From Ichthyophis bannanicus (taxonomy: Eukaryota; Chordata; Amphibia; Gymnophiona; Ichthyophiidae), in NCBI GenBank assembly GCA_033557465.1, contig CM066032.1, forward strand, positions 54,658,955-54,722,954: a stretch of DNA of 64,000 nt, written 5' to 3'. This document shows, piece by piece, positions 10,833 to 21,952 of this stretch (within the stretch, counting starts at the first letter, position 1; each line of letters begins with the position of its first letter). The notes under the pieces are model-generated. The model had not been told where the DNA came from and did not search any database. It saw nothing but the letters and a program-made list of their open reading frames with translations. The translations under genes were made by a program, and so were the position numbers.

Positions 10833-13800
10833 TTTTATTTATTTATTTATTAACAATTCTTATATACCGCACTATTAGACATCAGCGCGGTTTACATTGA
10901 ACAGAAAACATCCGACAGTTTACACATGTCTGGTCGTTACATTTAACAGGAAGTATAACTTGGCGAAATAGGGGAAACTAAATACAATGCAGGGTTATCT
11001 GATAAAGGATATCCTGGTTAACTATATACAACAGTGGTACAATAGTATATGGAACAACTTGTTATTTACATTGTGAAGTTGGTCTGTTGCGGGGTCTATC
11101 TGTTTGACCACTTCTGCTATTCACCTGGGGGTTATGTTCGGAGCTGTCATTGAGATATTTAAGGAAGAGGAAATGCTTTAAAGCCTTTGTGAACTGACTT
11201 AGATTAGGTATTGCTCTGATTTGTGCTGGTAAGGTGTTCCATAGAGATGGGGCGCAGAATTGGAAGGCTCTGTTGGCTGTTGATCTAGTGCATCTTGTGG
11301 TGTCATTTGGGATAACTAGTGTGTTTAATTCTGCTGTTCTTCGTGGCCTGTTTGGTGCAAGTGGTTGTATGAGGTTTGAGAGAGAGGAAGAGGTGAGCCC
11401 CTTAGCCGCTTTGAATGTTAGCAGTAAGGTCTTGAAACTGATCCTTGCTTGAATGGGGAGCCAGTGTAGCTGTTTTAGAAGGGGTGTTACGTGATCTCTC
11501 CTGGATGCCCCGAGGAGTACCCTCGCTGCACTATTCATGGCTAATTGCAGGGGGTTCAGGGTGGACCGGGGGAGTCCTTGTAGTATGGAGTTTGAGAAGT
11601 AAAAATGGGGGAGTATAAGGGCTTGATAAATGGTACGGAAATCATCCGGTTCGAGTAGCATGCGTAGGTGTCTGAGGGATCTGATTTTAAAGTAGATTGC
11701 CTTGACTGTGTTGGCTATGTGGTTCTTCATATCAAGGTTTTGGTCCAGCGTTACTCCCAGGTAGCGTATTGCCGGTTTAACTTGGAGTTGGGCATCCTTT
11801 ATGTTAATACAACTAGGAGGGGTGAAGTTGGTGTTCCTCGAGACGAACAGGACTTCCGTCTTTTTGTGTTGTATTCTCAGGTTTTGTGATAGGAGCCACT
11901 CTGATATGGTGTCAAAGCAGTTGGTCAGCGGGGTAAGGTCTAGGCAGTCCAATGATATTGGCATATATAGTAGCACATCGTCTGCATATATCATGTAACT
12001 GACATTAAAGGATCTGATGATGTCACAGATGGGTTGGATGTATATATTAAACATCAATGCAGATAAAGAGGATCCTTGGGGTACACCTTGACTTTGTTGG
12101 AAAGGTTCAGATGTATCCCCGTCGACTCTGACATGCTGCCATCTGTCGGACAGGTAAGATTTGCACCATTCGAGTGCTGTTCCACAGATGCCTTTTTCCC
12201 TTAGTCGGCAGATGAGAATTTCGTGGCATACCGAGTCCAAAGCCGCTGCTATATCTAGGAAGACAAGAGCGAAGCCCTGGCGTATGTTATCCACACCTGA
12301 GGTTATATTGTTGAGGAGTGTTGTGAGTAGTGTTTCTACTCCATGTGACTCTCTGAAACCATGTTGAGCTGGATCCAGTGGGGCTGATGTGTCTATATGA
12401 TCCTGTAATTGCCTGTGCACTATTTTCTCGATGATTTTTGCTAGCATAGGTATGCTAGATATGGGCCTATAAGATTCTACTTTTTGAGGATCAAGTTTGG
12501 TGTTCTTTAGCAGCGGTCTTACAGAGGTCTGCTTGAGCGTAGATGGGAAAGAGCCAGTGGTGAAGGAATAGTTTAAGATTTTTGCTATAGTTGAGGATAT
12601 GTCACATCGCAGGTCCTTTATCCAGTGCGCAGGGCAAGGGTCTGTGTGTGCAGTGGTTGTGTTTAGAGCTAGGATGGTGTCTTCAATAGTTTTCTTCGAG
12701 GGAGTAAAGAAGGATGCCAGTGATACTGGGTAGTCTTGTTCATCAGGAGGGTCTGGTATTAATATTTTGTTGGTCTTGCACATTTTAGATTGCATGTAAA
12801 TTGCATAGTCCTGTGGGCGGATCCTGCTGTGGTGCTCAGGGGTTGGCTCTTTGGCAAGTGTTTTAACTAAGTTAAACAAGTCGTGAGGTTTATTCAGTGA
12901 CCGTTTCAGAGTATCTGTGTGGTGTTGTCTGATTTTATCTGAGATGGCTTTACGATGCTCTGCCAGGTGTTGGATGTAAGCTGATTGGTCACTGCTGGTA
13001 TGTGACTTTCTCCATCGTTTTTCTAGCCTTCTTAAAATGGTTAGTGAGGTTTTTAAATCGGCTGTGAACCATGGGGCGGTAGATCTCTTCTTTGGGTTCT
13101 TGTTCGTTGGAGGGCGGATAGCGATTGCGCTGAGTTTTTTGTTCCAGGAGGAGATCAACTCTTCTAGGCTTAGTGAGGTGTCATCAAAGAGTGTGCTCAT
13201 TTCAGTGAGGATGCGTTCTCTGTTAAATGGGTGGAATCTTCTGGTAGCTGAGTTAGCGGGCCTGCTTTCATCCGTTTTCGTCTTGTGTGAACAGATAGTG
13301 GTAGGCATCTGAAAGGTGATGAGTTTGTGGTCAGTCCATGGGACTGCAGATATCGATAATACGATGTTTTGTGGTTGGTCCAAAATTAGCTGCGGTGCGA
13401 ATATTAGGTCGAGGATATTGCCTTTCTCATGAGTAGGTTCTTGCACCATTTGTGTGTATCCTAGGCTATCTAGGGCATCTAGGAATGCTGTTGCTTGAGT
13501 GTCCTGTAATGATGGTAGGTTGATATCTCCTATGATCCAATTAGGTTTATTTGGACCCTGGGTGAAGGATGCCAGATTTATTATGGTTGCTAGGTCGTCT
13601 GGATCCCCTGACGGTGATCTATAGACCAAGTTTATGGAGCATGTGTTGTTTGAGACTGATACTGTTTCTAGATGGTTGTTACTGTTGGATTCATCCATTT
13701 TAAACTGGAGGTCAGCTTTGGTGATGATAAGTACTCCTCCGCCTTTCTTGTTTTGTCTGTGTCCAGTGAAGGCTGTAAAGTTAGGTGGGAGAAGCTGGTT

Positions 13801-14983
13801 GAGGATGATATTGTCTTCGGTTGAGAGCCATGTTTCAGTGACCATGAGAATGTCTAGCTGGTGGGACATTATTGCATCCGTGATCACTGGCCACTTGTTT
13901 CAAAGTGAGCGGGCATTTATAAGTGCACACTTCAGTCTACTAGGGTAGACGTTTTTAGTTTGTCTAGTTTTCATGTTGTATTGTAGTGGGACATGCAATA
14001 GGAGGTTGCGGTGCGGGATGTTGGCCCCATGTGGGTTGTGATAAGAGTCTCCTGACCATTTTCTCTCACTAGATAGTACAATAGGAATGTAATTTTGTGT
14101 GGTGGTGAGGGCCAGCATATTAGATGGTAGTGTTATAATAAGTAGGAAGAGGCACAATAACCTTATGATCATGTCTTCCATTTTAACCCTGTGAAGTATG
14201 AGGCTTATTCGAGAGGCGAATAGAGGGGGTTTTGGCACGCTGGGTGAGTTACTGACAACAGTAATATATATAAGGTGAAACACAGATAGTAGTTATATTT
14301 CAAATTGAGTTACTGATAACAGTAATAAATCTAGGGTGAGTCACAAAGTGGTAGGAATATCTAAGATGAGTTACAGACGACTGTAATATAACTGAAACTT
14401 ACTACTGACAACAGTACTAAATCTGAGATGAGAAGTAGCAGGTGAGACTTGCAAGTGAGAAGGAGATAAATATTTTTGCAGTTTTAGCTGAAATTGATAC
14501 GTTTGTATCAAGTAATACAATTGCAGGCATTAACAGTGTTAAAGTATCAATGAGTTATAGTGGATACTTTGTAGCAAATAGAACAATTGCAGGGAATAAA
14601 CAATGACTACATACCTACGTGTAGAAACATGTGTGCAATTATGTAACAAACTGCAATTTCAGAGTAAAGGACAGCTTTAAGTGAAAGAATAGCGTCCATA
14701 ATAGGCTGTAGTTGAATACTTGCAGCATGTAGGCAGGTAGTGGACAGTTAGAGAGTTTGAATCTCTAGGCACAGATGCAGCTTTCTTCAGGATCAGAGCA
14801 TAGAATGGTGGAAGTTCCTGACTCTTGTTTGTCGAATATTGGGTACTTCAGGGGTTGTATGGAGTAGTAAATACCTTTGTCGAAGGCCACTGCCTAAGGG
14901 CCACGCCCAAGGGCCCTCTGGCGAGGCCCTCAGGCGCGGGCCCGACAGGTGCGGGCCTGCCGGAGGCAGGCTGCTGTTTAAAA
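10833..14983 (-). mobile_element. Near full-length L2-type LINE inserted in a CR1 relic
   Basis: The 3' end is the TAAATAAATAAA-type tail seen as T/A-rich sequence at 10833-10855, preceded by a 3' UTR that includes GTGCGGTATATAAG. The 5' side ends at 14983. The flanking CR1 relic continues without loss from CCTTATGAT (ending 10832) to GATACCTAGC (from 14984), so the insertion boundaries are well supported, with GAT as a possible short duplication. The 5' UTR at 14240-14440 holds imperfect units of about 61 bp beginning GAGTTACTGAC (14246, 14307, 14368). Confidence 0.88.
11062..14181 (-). pseudogene. L2-clade ORF2 protein, one nonsense codon from intact
   Basis: A reading of 1,039 codons from ATG at 14179-14181 to the stop at 11062-11064, broken only by a TGA at 13900-13902 (ALINARSL, stop, NKWPVITD). 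In order, the protein has a hydrophobic N-terminus (MIIRLLCLFLLIITLP), an APE endonuclease (VTETWL, NWIIGDINLPS, PWTDHKLITF), an RT (SYRPISSIPMLAKIIEK, GVPQGSSLSALMFNIYI, YADD at 11977-11988) and the L2-type C-terminus (LKQLHWLPIQARISFKTL, FCAPSLWNTLP). The 941 codons after the stop are fully open. Such conservation implies a recent insertion. The N-terminal segment looks like a signal peptide or membrane anchor. The LINE proteins I know of do not usually begin this way, so the true start may be further downstream. Confidence 0.9.
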
Positions 14984-15250
14984 GATACCTAGCATTCTAT
15001 TTTCTCACTTGGCCGCTGCTGCACACTGGGTGGAGGGTTTCAACATGTTATCCACAATGACACCTAAATCATTTTCCTGGGTGGTGGTTCCTAATGTGGA
15101 ACCTTGCATCCTGTAACCATGGTTTGGGTTGTTCTTTCCTAGGTGCATAACTTTGCACTTGTCCACATTAAATTTCACCTGCCATTTGGATAACCAGTCT
15201 TACAATTTATCAAGATCCTCTTACAATTTTTCACAATCCACCTTGAAGTC
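14984..15250 (-). pseudogene. CR1 relic (second segment, continues 10391-10832)
   Basis: This continues the CR1 ORF2 interrupted by the L2 LINE. The minus strand carries the region before the C-terminus ([12 protein letters not shown] sequence, [14 protein letters not shown]), parallel to 1970-2210 of the first CR1 copy. It ends at the left border of E2. Confidence 0.8.
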
Positions 15251-15276
15251 ATAGGGGGATGTTTACTAAACTGCGG

Positions 15277-15405
15277 TAACGTTACATAACGCGCGTTATG
15301 TAACGTTAACGATCGTTAAGTAACGTTAACGCGCGTTATGAGACGTTAATGATTGTTAACGTATCATAACGTGTGTTATCGTTACTTAACAATCGTTGAC
15401 ATTCC
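15277..15405. repeat. Subterminal palindromic hexamer/decamer array of E2
   Basis: A run of short palindromes: AACGCGCGTT, AACGTT, AACGATCGTT and related variants, repeated next to the terminal repeat. Similar arrays lie at 26105-26230 and 44500-44552. The spacing is irregular, so it is not a simple tandem repeat. Confidence 0.8.
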
Positions 15406-16237
15406 GCGGCGTGGTTAACACCGCAGAAGGTGGAGAGAGGGTGAAGAGAAGGGGTCAATGGGCGGAGTGTGGGTGGGGAGAGGCTCCATTCACACTAACG
15501 CGCTGATCTGAAGAGCTGAATCCTAACGCGATTGAAAACCTGCCGTTAGATGCACATATGCAGGAGAGAGAAACAATTTATGTGTCAGCAATGTACAGCC
15601 CAGGCAGCGAGCCCAAAATCTGTGATAGTAGTGTTCCATGTACAGCAATACCATAGTGCCAAAGTATGAATGACCACTATGGCGATGGGGTAAATGGGGC
15701 ATAGGGGGCCACAGGCGGGACATATAGCATGGGCAGCTGGGGCACAGGGTGGACCAGGCGGACGCCTAGGTGGCACATAGGAACATAGACACAGGAGATC
15801 AGCAAGACAGCAGTTAACCAAGGCCAAACACAATCCACCAATATCTACCTGGTCCACCCTAGCCAATAGTCGCTAGGGCACAGACTTAACATCCCCCCAG
15901 TCATCCCGCTCCCATGTGGAGGGGACATAATAGTGGTAGGCAGTGATGGGGGGATGTGAGGATGTCCATATATGTCCCCCCACCCCGGAACCTGCTCCCT
16001 AGGTGGGCGCCTACCTACACAGTGGATGGCCTGGGAATGCGCACTACCAGCACTGACAGCAAATGTCCACATCAGCTTGGCAGGGGGGCGTGTGCCCGTA
16101 CTGGAGGGGGCAGTGCCACCTCCCTGCAGTGGACCCAGGCCATGCTTTGCATCAGTACGTGGTATGCAGTGCAACATAAAAGGTCTGGCTGAGGAAAAGT
16201 GCAGGTAGCCCCAGGGACTACCATGCATCCGTGGCAA

Positions 16238-16310
16238 CAGTGTGGTGCAGTACACCCAGCCAGTGTGTCCAGGAGCAGAGGGTCACAGGTGCAAGTCCCA
16301 GTTGTGGTTC
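16238..16310 (+). repeat. tRNA-like module in E2
   Basis: TGTGGTGCAGTACACCCAGC contains a box A-like segment. Downstream GGTCACAGGTGCAAGTCCC is a slightly degraded box B. It matches 37918-37973 and the minus strand of 43565-43660. Confidence 0.5.
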
Positions 16311-17490
16311 CTGCAGAGCATGTCCCTATATTTTACCCTACAATGCTGATACAACAGCAACATGTGCAAAGCCTAAAGCAGCGGCGAACAGGGGTGCAAA
16401 CACCCACTCACACAGGCTCCACAATCCAATGATGCATGGAGCGGTAGGCTGTTGGCCCCAGTATTGGGATGATGTTATCACCAAAGCACTACTACTACCC
16501 CCTGCACAGTTTAGCAATGTCGGCACTGTGCTTAGGACTAGTGTGGCGGGCAGGGCTGCCAACCACTTCTATCTTTGTATAATGCTGCAAAAGGAGTGAG
16601 TGTGTTTGTATGTCTATCCATTGTTCTGTGGCTGCCCACACTTCACCGGGCCCAAAATGTCCCACTGTTACCAGCGTTAGCCTGATTAGATGCATAATGA
16701 GGAGCAAGGTATTCTGGGTATAGCCCGGCAGGGCAGATTGGCCAGGATGCATCTTTACAGGGTGTGGGGCAATGGCTAGGACACTGTAATGCCTGACCAC
16801 CACCTGCATGGACAGGGTGGCCACAGCATGGCATGCTGGGAGGGCATTTACTCTGAACGAGCAGTGACCATGGCAGGTCTAGGTTCCCACATAGCACTCT
16901 ACACTATTTGTTTTTAGTGATATATTTGTGTTTTCCAGTGCTGGGGTCCCAATCACTGAGATGCCTACTTACTGCACATTGTTTCTGGTGGACTGTCTGC
17001 AGTTAGACTGTGTATGGTCGGAATACCTTTAAGGTACAGTCTGACTGTGCTGTTTGCTGGTGACTGGCAGTCAGTGGTGGAAGGCAACTGGGGTTTCCAG
17101 CTCTAACCCCAGCATTACTGCTGGTCTGCTGCTGGCCTAGTCATAGGTATGGCTCTGGCCCACCAACCCTGGAGGCCTGTCTTGTACAAACATGATGGAG
17201 GTTGTTTCCCTGGGGCGGGGGCACTGTTCTTTAACTACAAACAGGTGATGTGGGCTCTTTGGGGTACGGAGTGTATACAACTGCAGCCTATACAGACACT
17301 GCTACACACATCTCAGGCAATTCTAGGAACCCCTCTGCCCTGATAACAGCTGCCCATGTCAGCCCGATCCTCACACAGGGTACACACTAATTTGGTTGGT
17401 GTCTGGTCCCACAGGGCCACATGTGACTGCAGGATACAGATGGACACCAAATTACCTTCGGCTGCACTGCACGGAACACCTGTCACGCAC

Positions 17491-18215
17491 GATATGTGGG
17501 CAGTACTACCCGGCCGATCAAGATTCGCCTAGCTGAGCATGCCAGTCGCCTTCGACAAGCGGTCCTTACAGCCCCGATGGTTCCACATTGTTCACAACTT
17601 CAACATGATTTTCAACAATTACGGTGGACGGTGATTGATCATGTCTCCGCTGACCCTAGAGGGGGAGATCGCATTTTTAAGTTACGGAGGCTTGAACAAC
17701 GTTGGATATTTCTTTTGCAAGCAGTAACTCCTATGGGACTGAATTGTGAGATCGACTGGCTGGGGGCGATGTGAGGTCATCCTCTCACGTTAGGGGGTTC
17801 CCTGATTTGTGGGGATTCCTCTCTGTGATTGGTTGGTTGTTTTGAATGGCATGTTTTGCTAGCCAATCTTAAGCTGGTATCCTCAATTTGAATGGCCAAC
17901 TGTTCGGCGTTTTTTGCCAGTTTCATGGCGGATCAAGTTCCTCTACGAGTTAAGTTTTGAGCGCTTGATGCAGGGGTCTTGTTCCCCGAAACGTGCACGT
18001 CGCGCATGTTTATAAGATAAGTGCAGTGTTTTCTTATTGCTGAAATGCTTTGGCATATTTAAAGTTTGGACTAATTAAACCTATGTGGTTGAATAAAAGG
18101 GATATGTATCGTGTTTGGGGGTTGGTTCACAGTACCTCCTCCTCGCGATTTATGTTGGACAAAAAATATATTGAAAGAATTTTTGGGGGATTATAACGGC
18201 ATCTTATTTTTGTGT
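17491..18215 (+). mobile_element. Penelope-like element 3' fragment (GIY-YIG endonuclease end)
   Basis: The open segment from about 17490 to 17774 reads YVGSTTRPIKIRLAEHASR, then FKLRRLEQRWIFLLQAVTP and GLNCEIDW. These are the C-terminal half of the GIY-YIG endonuclease domain and the following conserved tail of Penelope reverse transcriptases. The catalytic GIY-YIG start and the RT are missing, so it is strongly 5'-truncated. The 3' region has the CAGGGGTCTTGTTCCCCGAA / CGTGCACG motif near 17970-18000, typical of Penelope-derived repeats. It interrupts E2, which resumes at about 18216. Confidence 0.82.
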
Positions 18216-18271
18216 GTAGACAGCTATTCAGCATGTGCATTGCATCATGGGTACTGCTGTGACATACACCA

Positions 18272-18338
18272 TGGAGGTATAGCCTACTGGTTGATACATT
18301 GCCATTCTTGGCAGTGTTCATGGGTTCAGTTCCTCATT
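18272..18338 (+). repeat. tRNA-like module in E2
   Basis: Box A TAGCCTACTGG at 18280-18290 and box B GGTTCAGTTCC at 18323-18333. A degraded counterpart lies in E6 on the opposite strand at about 42050-42115, as expected from its inverse orientation. Confidence 0.65.
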
Positions 18339-18774
18339 GTTCCCTCCTCTCATGCCTGTCCTACTCAAATAGTGTGCATGCCTGTAGAGGTCATATTTTT
18401 GCAGATCTACGCTTCCAGCCCATAATACCCTCGCCAGTTGCCAACATTCCCTCGGTCCGTCTATCTGCGTCTGTCAGCTGTGTAGAGTCCTGTCTGCCTG
18501 TGCAGGCTGCCAGCCCATGTCCTGCACTGCGCCTCTTCATGCTTGCCTCGCCTGTGCCTGATCTGCATGGCACCACCACTCCTCTGTCCACCCATCATTG
18601 TAACTATCCTGCCACCTCCGCCTCCACTGGGGGACACGTATTCCCATCATCTGCCACCAACTGTTTTTCCGGTACTTTACATTGCCAACACCCTGTGCTG
18701 TGGTAGAGCTGCCCCTTAATCTATGGTTCCATAGCCCAGGGTGCCTTCTGCGGTGACTTGTCCAAGGGTGCCTA

Positions 18775-18930
18775 ATATGGCACTTAGCCTATGAGACCCT
18801 ATAGGGTGCCTTCTGAGGCACCTTACTAGGCACCTTACATGGCACCTTATAAGGCACCTTACAAGGCGTCTTATAAGGCGCCTTGCAAGGCGCTTTACAA
18901 GGCGCCTTGTAACGCTCGTTATTCTAAGGC
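18775..18930. repeat. 12-bp tandem array of paired palindromic hexamers
   Basis: Between about 18830 and 18915 the sequence steps in 12-bp units resembling TTATAAGGCGCC (TTACATGGCACC, TTATAAGGCACC, TTACAAGGCGTC and so on). Each unit joins two self-complementary hexamers, TTATAA and GGCGCC. The translated period is four residues (APYK), which explains the apparent reading frame. The matching array in E6 (41140-41330) is inverted. Confidence 0.85.
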
Positions 18931-19061
18931 ACCTTGTAACGTGCGTTCTCTGTCAGCTTGCTGTAACGATGCACCGCCCATGCCTTTATATGGGCATCTC
19001 TATCTTTACCGCGGAACCTACCGTGAATGACATTACCGCAGTTTAGTAAACATTCCCCATA

Positions 19062-19282
19062 ATCACAATAGAATAATTCATACAGACTGAATTATGTTAA
19101 AAACACAGTACTCTTAAGGCCTTAACGGGAGGGAGCCCACAGTCCTGCAAACTTGAGTGGTACGTGTAAATCCCCCCCCCCTACCTCCAGCTAGGCCAGA
19201 GCACCACCTTTATTGATAGAAAACTGCATTGTCAGCACCACTTTTGCTACGTCATGTTATAGGACAAAGTACGCACAGACAT
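19062..19282. other. Spacer between E2 and E3, nothing recognised
   Basis: AT-rich unique-looking sequence with a short poly-C run near 19173. No frame, RNA or repeat identified. Confidence 0.5.
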
Positions 19283-19471
19283 ATTGGGGTATGTTTACTA
19301 AACTCCGTTGCTGTGCGGGTCCCCGTTAGTGTGCGTGTGCCATATAAGGAGTGGGCGGTTCAGGCAGAAAAAAGAAAAAAACCCGACCGTACGTGTGTGC
19401 GTCGCGCTAATGTGCGGGGCCCACATTAGCGCGTGGGAAGGCTAAGTGGGGCGATGCTGCATAACCAAACA

Positions 19472-19540
19472 ACAGAGCTGTAGTACAACGGTGAAGACAC
19501 TGACCTATGGTGCAGGGGCCATGGGTTCAAACCCCCATTG
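19472..19540 (+). repeat. tRNA-like module in E3 with canonical box B
   Basis: Box A TAGTACAACGG at 19481-19491 and box B GGTTCAAACCC at 19524-19534. The box B fits the GGTTCRANNCC consensus exactly. Confidence 0.7.
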
Positions 19541-19765
19541 CGCTCAACGAAAAAGACCAGCTGAGGCGTCAACTTTTATGGGCAAAAGTGGTGTAGGAGG
19601 CATAATGATTATGGGTGGCAGAAGGCGGCGCACTCTTTTTTTATACGGCATGAGGTGGCGCACTGTTCATTGTGGGCGGCAGATGGCAGCACGCTGTTAA
19701 TTTTGTGCGCCACAAGACAGCGCGCCGATGGCTACAAGGCTGCGTGCTGCTGCACAAACACAGAG

Positions 19766-19835
19766 CCAGAGCCACAGCACAATGGTGAAGACACCAAGCA
19801 ATGATGCAGGGACCAGGGGTTCAATCCCTCACAAT
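19766..19835 (+). repeat. Second tRNA-like module in E3
   Basis: CAGCACAATGG at 19775-19785 as box A and GGTTCAATCCC at 19818-19828 as a consensus box B. It lies about 290 bp downstream of the first module in the same orientation. Confidence 0.7.
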
Positions 19836-20218
19836 GGCCAGTGAAAAAGGCTAGCTGAGGCAGTATGTTATATGTTGTGGAGTGCTGTAGGAGGCTTTTC
19901 AATTTTATTTTGTGATAACTACTAGCAAACGCACTCTCACAGCATATTAATATAAGGCGGCCCATAAGGCACATGTTACAGTGCACCGTCCGCCAAGGCA
20001 CCCTAGAATGTCCCCTATAGGGCAGCATGTATGTTGCGACACAGGATAATGTATAGTGCACCCTATATGGCTGGCAACCGTAACGTGCCCTATAGGGCGC
20101 CCCATAAAGCACCCTCAGAGGCACCTTATGGGTACAGTACGCTGAGGGTGTTATTGCTGGCAGCAACATATGTACAGTAAATTAAAATAACTCTTTGAAC
20201 ACCCCTATCACAGAACCC

Positions 20219-20290
20219 CACTGTAGGTTTGAACCCATGACATCTGGCTGCACAGGCAGTGACATAACCATTGGGCTACAGCTCTATAGC
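20219..20290 (-). repeat. Inverted tRNA-like module in E3
   Basis: On the minus strand, box A TAGCCCAATGG (20268-20278) and box B GGGTTCAAACC (20226-20236). Confidence 0.7.
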
Positions 20291-21406
20291 TGTAAGCAGC
20301 CCCTGGCTGGCTGCAGATAGCCTGTACGTCACCTCACTGACAGTCTGCTGTTGTGAACCACCCGTACCCATGATGCACTGCACATGCAAATCAGCTGTCC
20401 ACGATTGAACACAGGATGGGAAATGCACCCCTAAAGCTCCCCGGCCTGGTAGGGGGAAGTGTCCGTGTGCACCCACACAGCACCTCGGCCTGATAGGGTG
20501 TCCTGAGTGGGTGGACAAACGGCAAAGAGTAGCTAAACACCATCACATTGTGCGGTTACAGTGCTCACCCTGAGTGTGAGATGTTGCGCCCAGGACCAGG
20601 TCAACACCAGCCATGGCTGAATGTGGCCATGACAGAGCTCCAAAGCAGCAATAACCTGTGGAATAGGTAGGCGCTGCATAAACATTTTGGAGATCTCTGT
20701 CTGGCTCAGCCAGTGTGGGCTCTCCCCCCCCATGGACAAAACAGGGCCTCCCCCCAACAGATCCCCACCCCAATGGCAATACAGCAGACCATCAACCCCA
20801 GTCCTGCTAGGGAACAGACACCCTACAGGGCAGTCCAAGCAGCTCCACACACATCCATTAACACAATATCAAACAGACATTAGGCCTGGATATTCACAGA
20901 TGCACCCCCACCACTATATGATATTCACCTGCAGCAAGCCATCAGCCACTGCACCCTGCAAGGCACTCCATCACAACACATACCAGCTGTGAACAGTCTG
21001 CTGGCTGGTCCTGATGGACATGCATGCACCCACAACTGGGGTGGCAGCACACACAGGCAGATAAGTCCATGAAGAGGCCCCCACAGGATACCCATACATA
21101 TCACATGGGAGAATCACAATATAGCACTATGGGGGTGCCTAGCCATGCTGCCGTCACTGCACACTCAGGGTGAGAGTGATCTCCCAGCAGCACATACAGA
21201 GGTCACCCTGTCTGTGTAGGTGGTGGCCAGGCACTACCATGCCCCTGCCAGTGCCCTGTGCAGCTGCATCCTGGTCAGTCCACTCTGTCTGAGATATACT
21301 CATGGTCCCTTGCTACTCATTATGCACATTGGCAGGCCAATACTGGCAACAGTGTTGGCAGTGTGGGCTGTGGAAGGGGCTTGCAGCCAACACCCACTGT
21401 ATAGAC

Positions 21407-21952
21407 CAGGGGTGGGCACCTCCGGTCCTGGAGGGCCGCAGACCAGTCAGGTTTTCGGGATATCCCTAATGAACATGCATGAGATATATATGCATTAGAG
21501 ATATCCTGCCAACCTGACTGGTTTGTGGCCCTCCAGGGCTGGATTTGGAGACCCCTGCCTTACACCTCTGTCATTTAAGATCGTGAGTGGGCAAGGTACA
21601 GATGTCCTAGACATCGAAAGGGTATATAGAATGTGTCACATTCCTCCTCGATTCTCACCACCACCAAAAAGTTGTCTAATAGACAATTTTTTGGTGGTGG
21701 TGAGAAGTGAGGAGGACTGTGACAAATTCTATCTAACCTTTTTGATGTCTTGGACATCTGCACCTTGTCCACTCACAATCTTAAATGACAGAGGTGTAAG
21801 GCAGGGGTCTCCAGATCCAGCCCTGGAGGGCCACAAACCAGTCAGGTTGGCAGGATATCTCTAATGCATATATATCTCATGCATATTCATTAGAGATATC
21901 CCGAAAACCTGACTGGTCTGCGGCCCTCCAGGACCAGGTTTGCCCACCCCTG
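21407..21952. mobile_element. hAT foldback element, 546 bp, nested palindromes, 8-bp duplication
   Basis: Ends CAGGGGTGGGCA (21407) and TGCCCACCCCTG (ending 21952), typical hAT termini. The exact 8-bp duplication GTATAGAC lies at 21399-21406 and 21953-21960. Almost the whole element is one near-perfect palindrome centred at about 21680, where TTTTTGGTGGTGGTGAGAA mirrors TTCTCACCACCACCAAAAA. Each outer ~150 bp is itself a smaller palindrome, around ATGCATGAGATATATATGCA on the left. It sits inside E3 and so inserted after E3. Confidence 0.92.

Larger units (their letters stand above)
15254..19058 (-). mobile_element. E-family element copy E2, interrupted by Penelope
   Basis: Termini GGGGGATGTTTACTAAAC (15254) and GTTTAGTAAACATTCCCC (ending 19058) are inverted repeats. 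The 3-bp duplication ATA lies at 15251-15253 and 19059-19061. It is the same subfamily as E6 (41013-44569) in opposite orientation; for example the block near its right end (GCATGGGCGGTGCATCGTTA on minus) equals the left end of E6. A Penelope fragment at about 17491-18215 interrupts it and replaces about 200 bp present in E6. Confidence 0.85.

Noticed and set aside
18839..19030. APYK-repeat reading frame
   Set aside because: It is the translation of the 12-bp palindromic array; period four codons, no independent evidence for protein.
19472..19540. Functional tRNA gene
   Set aside because: Boxes A and B are present but acceptor and anticodon stems do not form, and the module recurs inside transposons.
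21523..21864. 113-codon frame at 21.5-21.9 kb
   Set aside because: It lies within the hAT foldback palindrome and is mirrored on the other strand.
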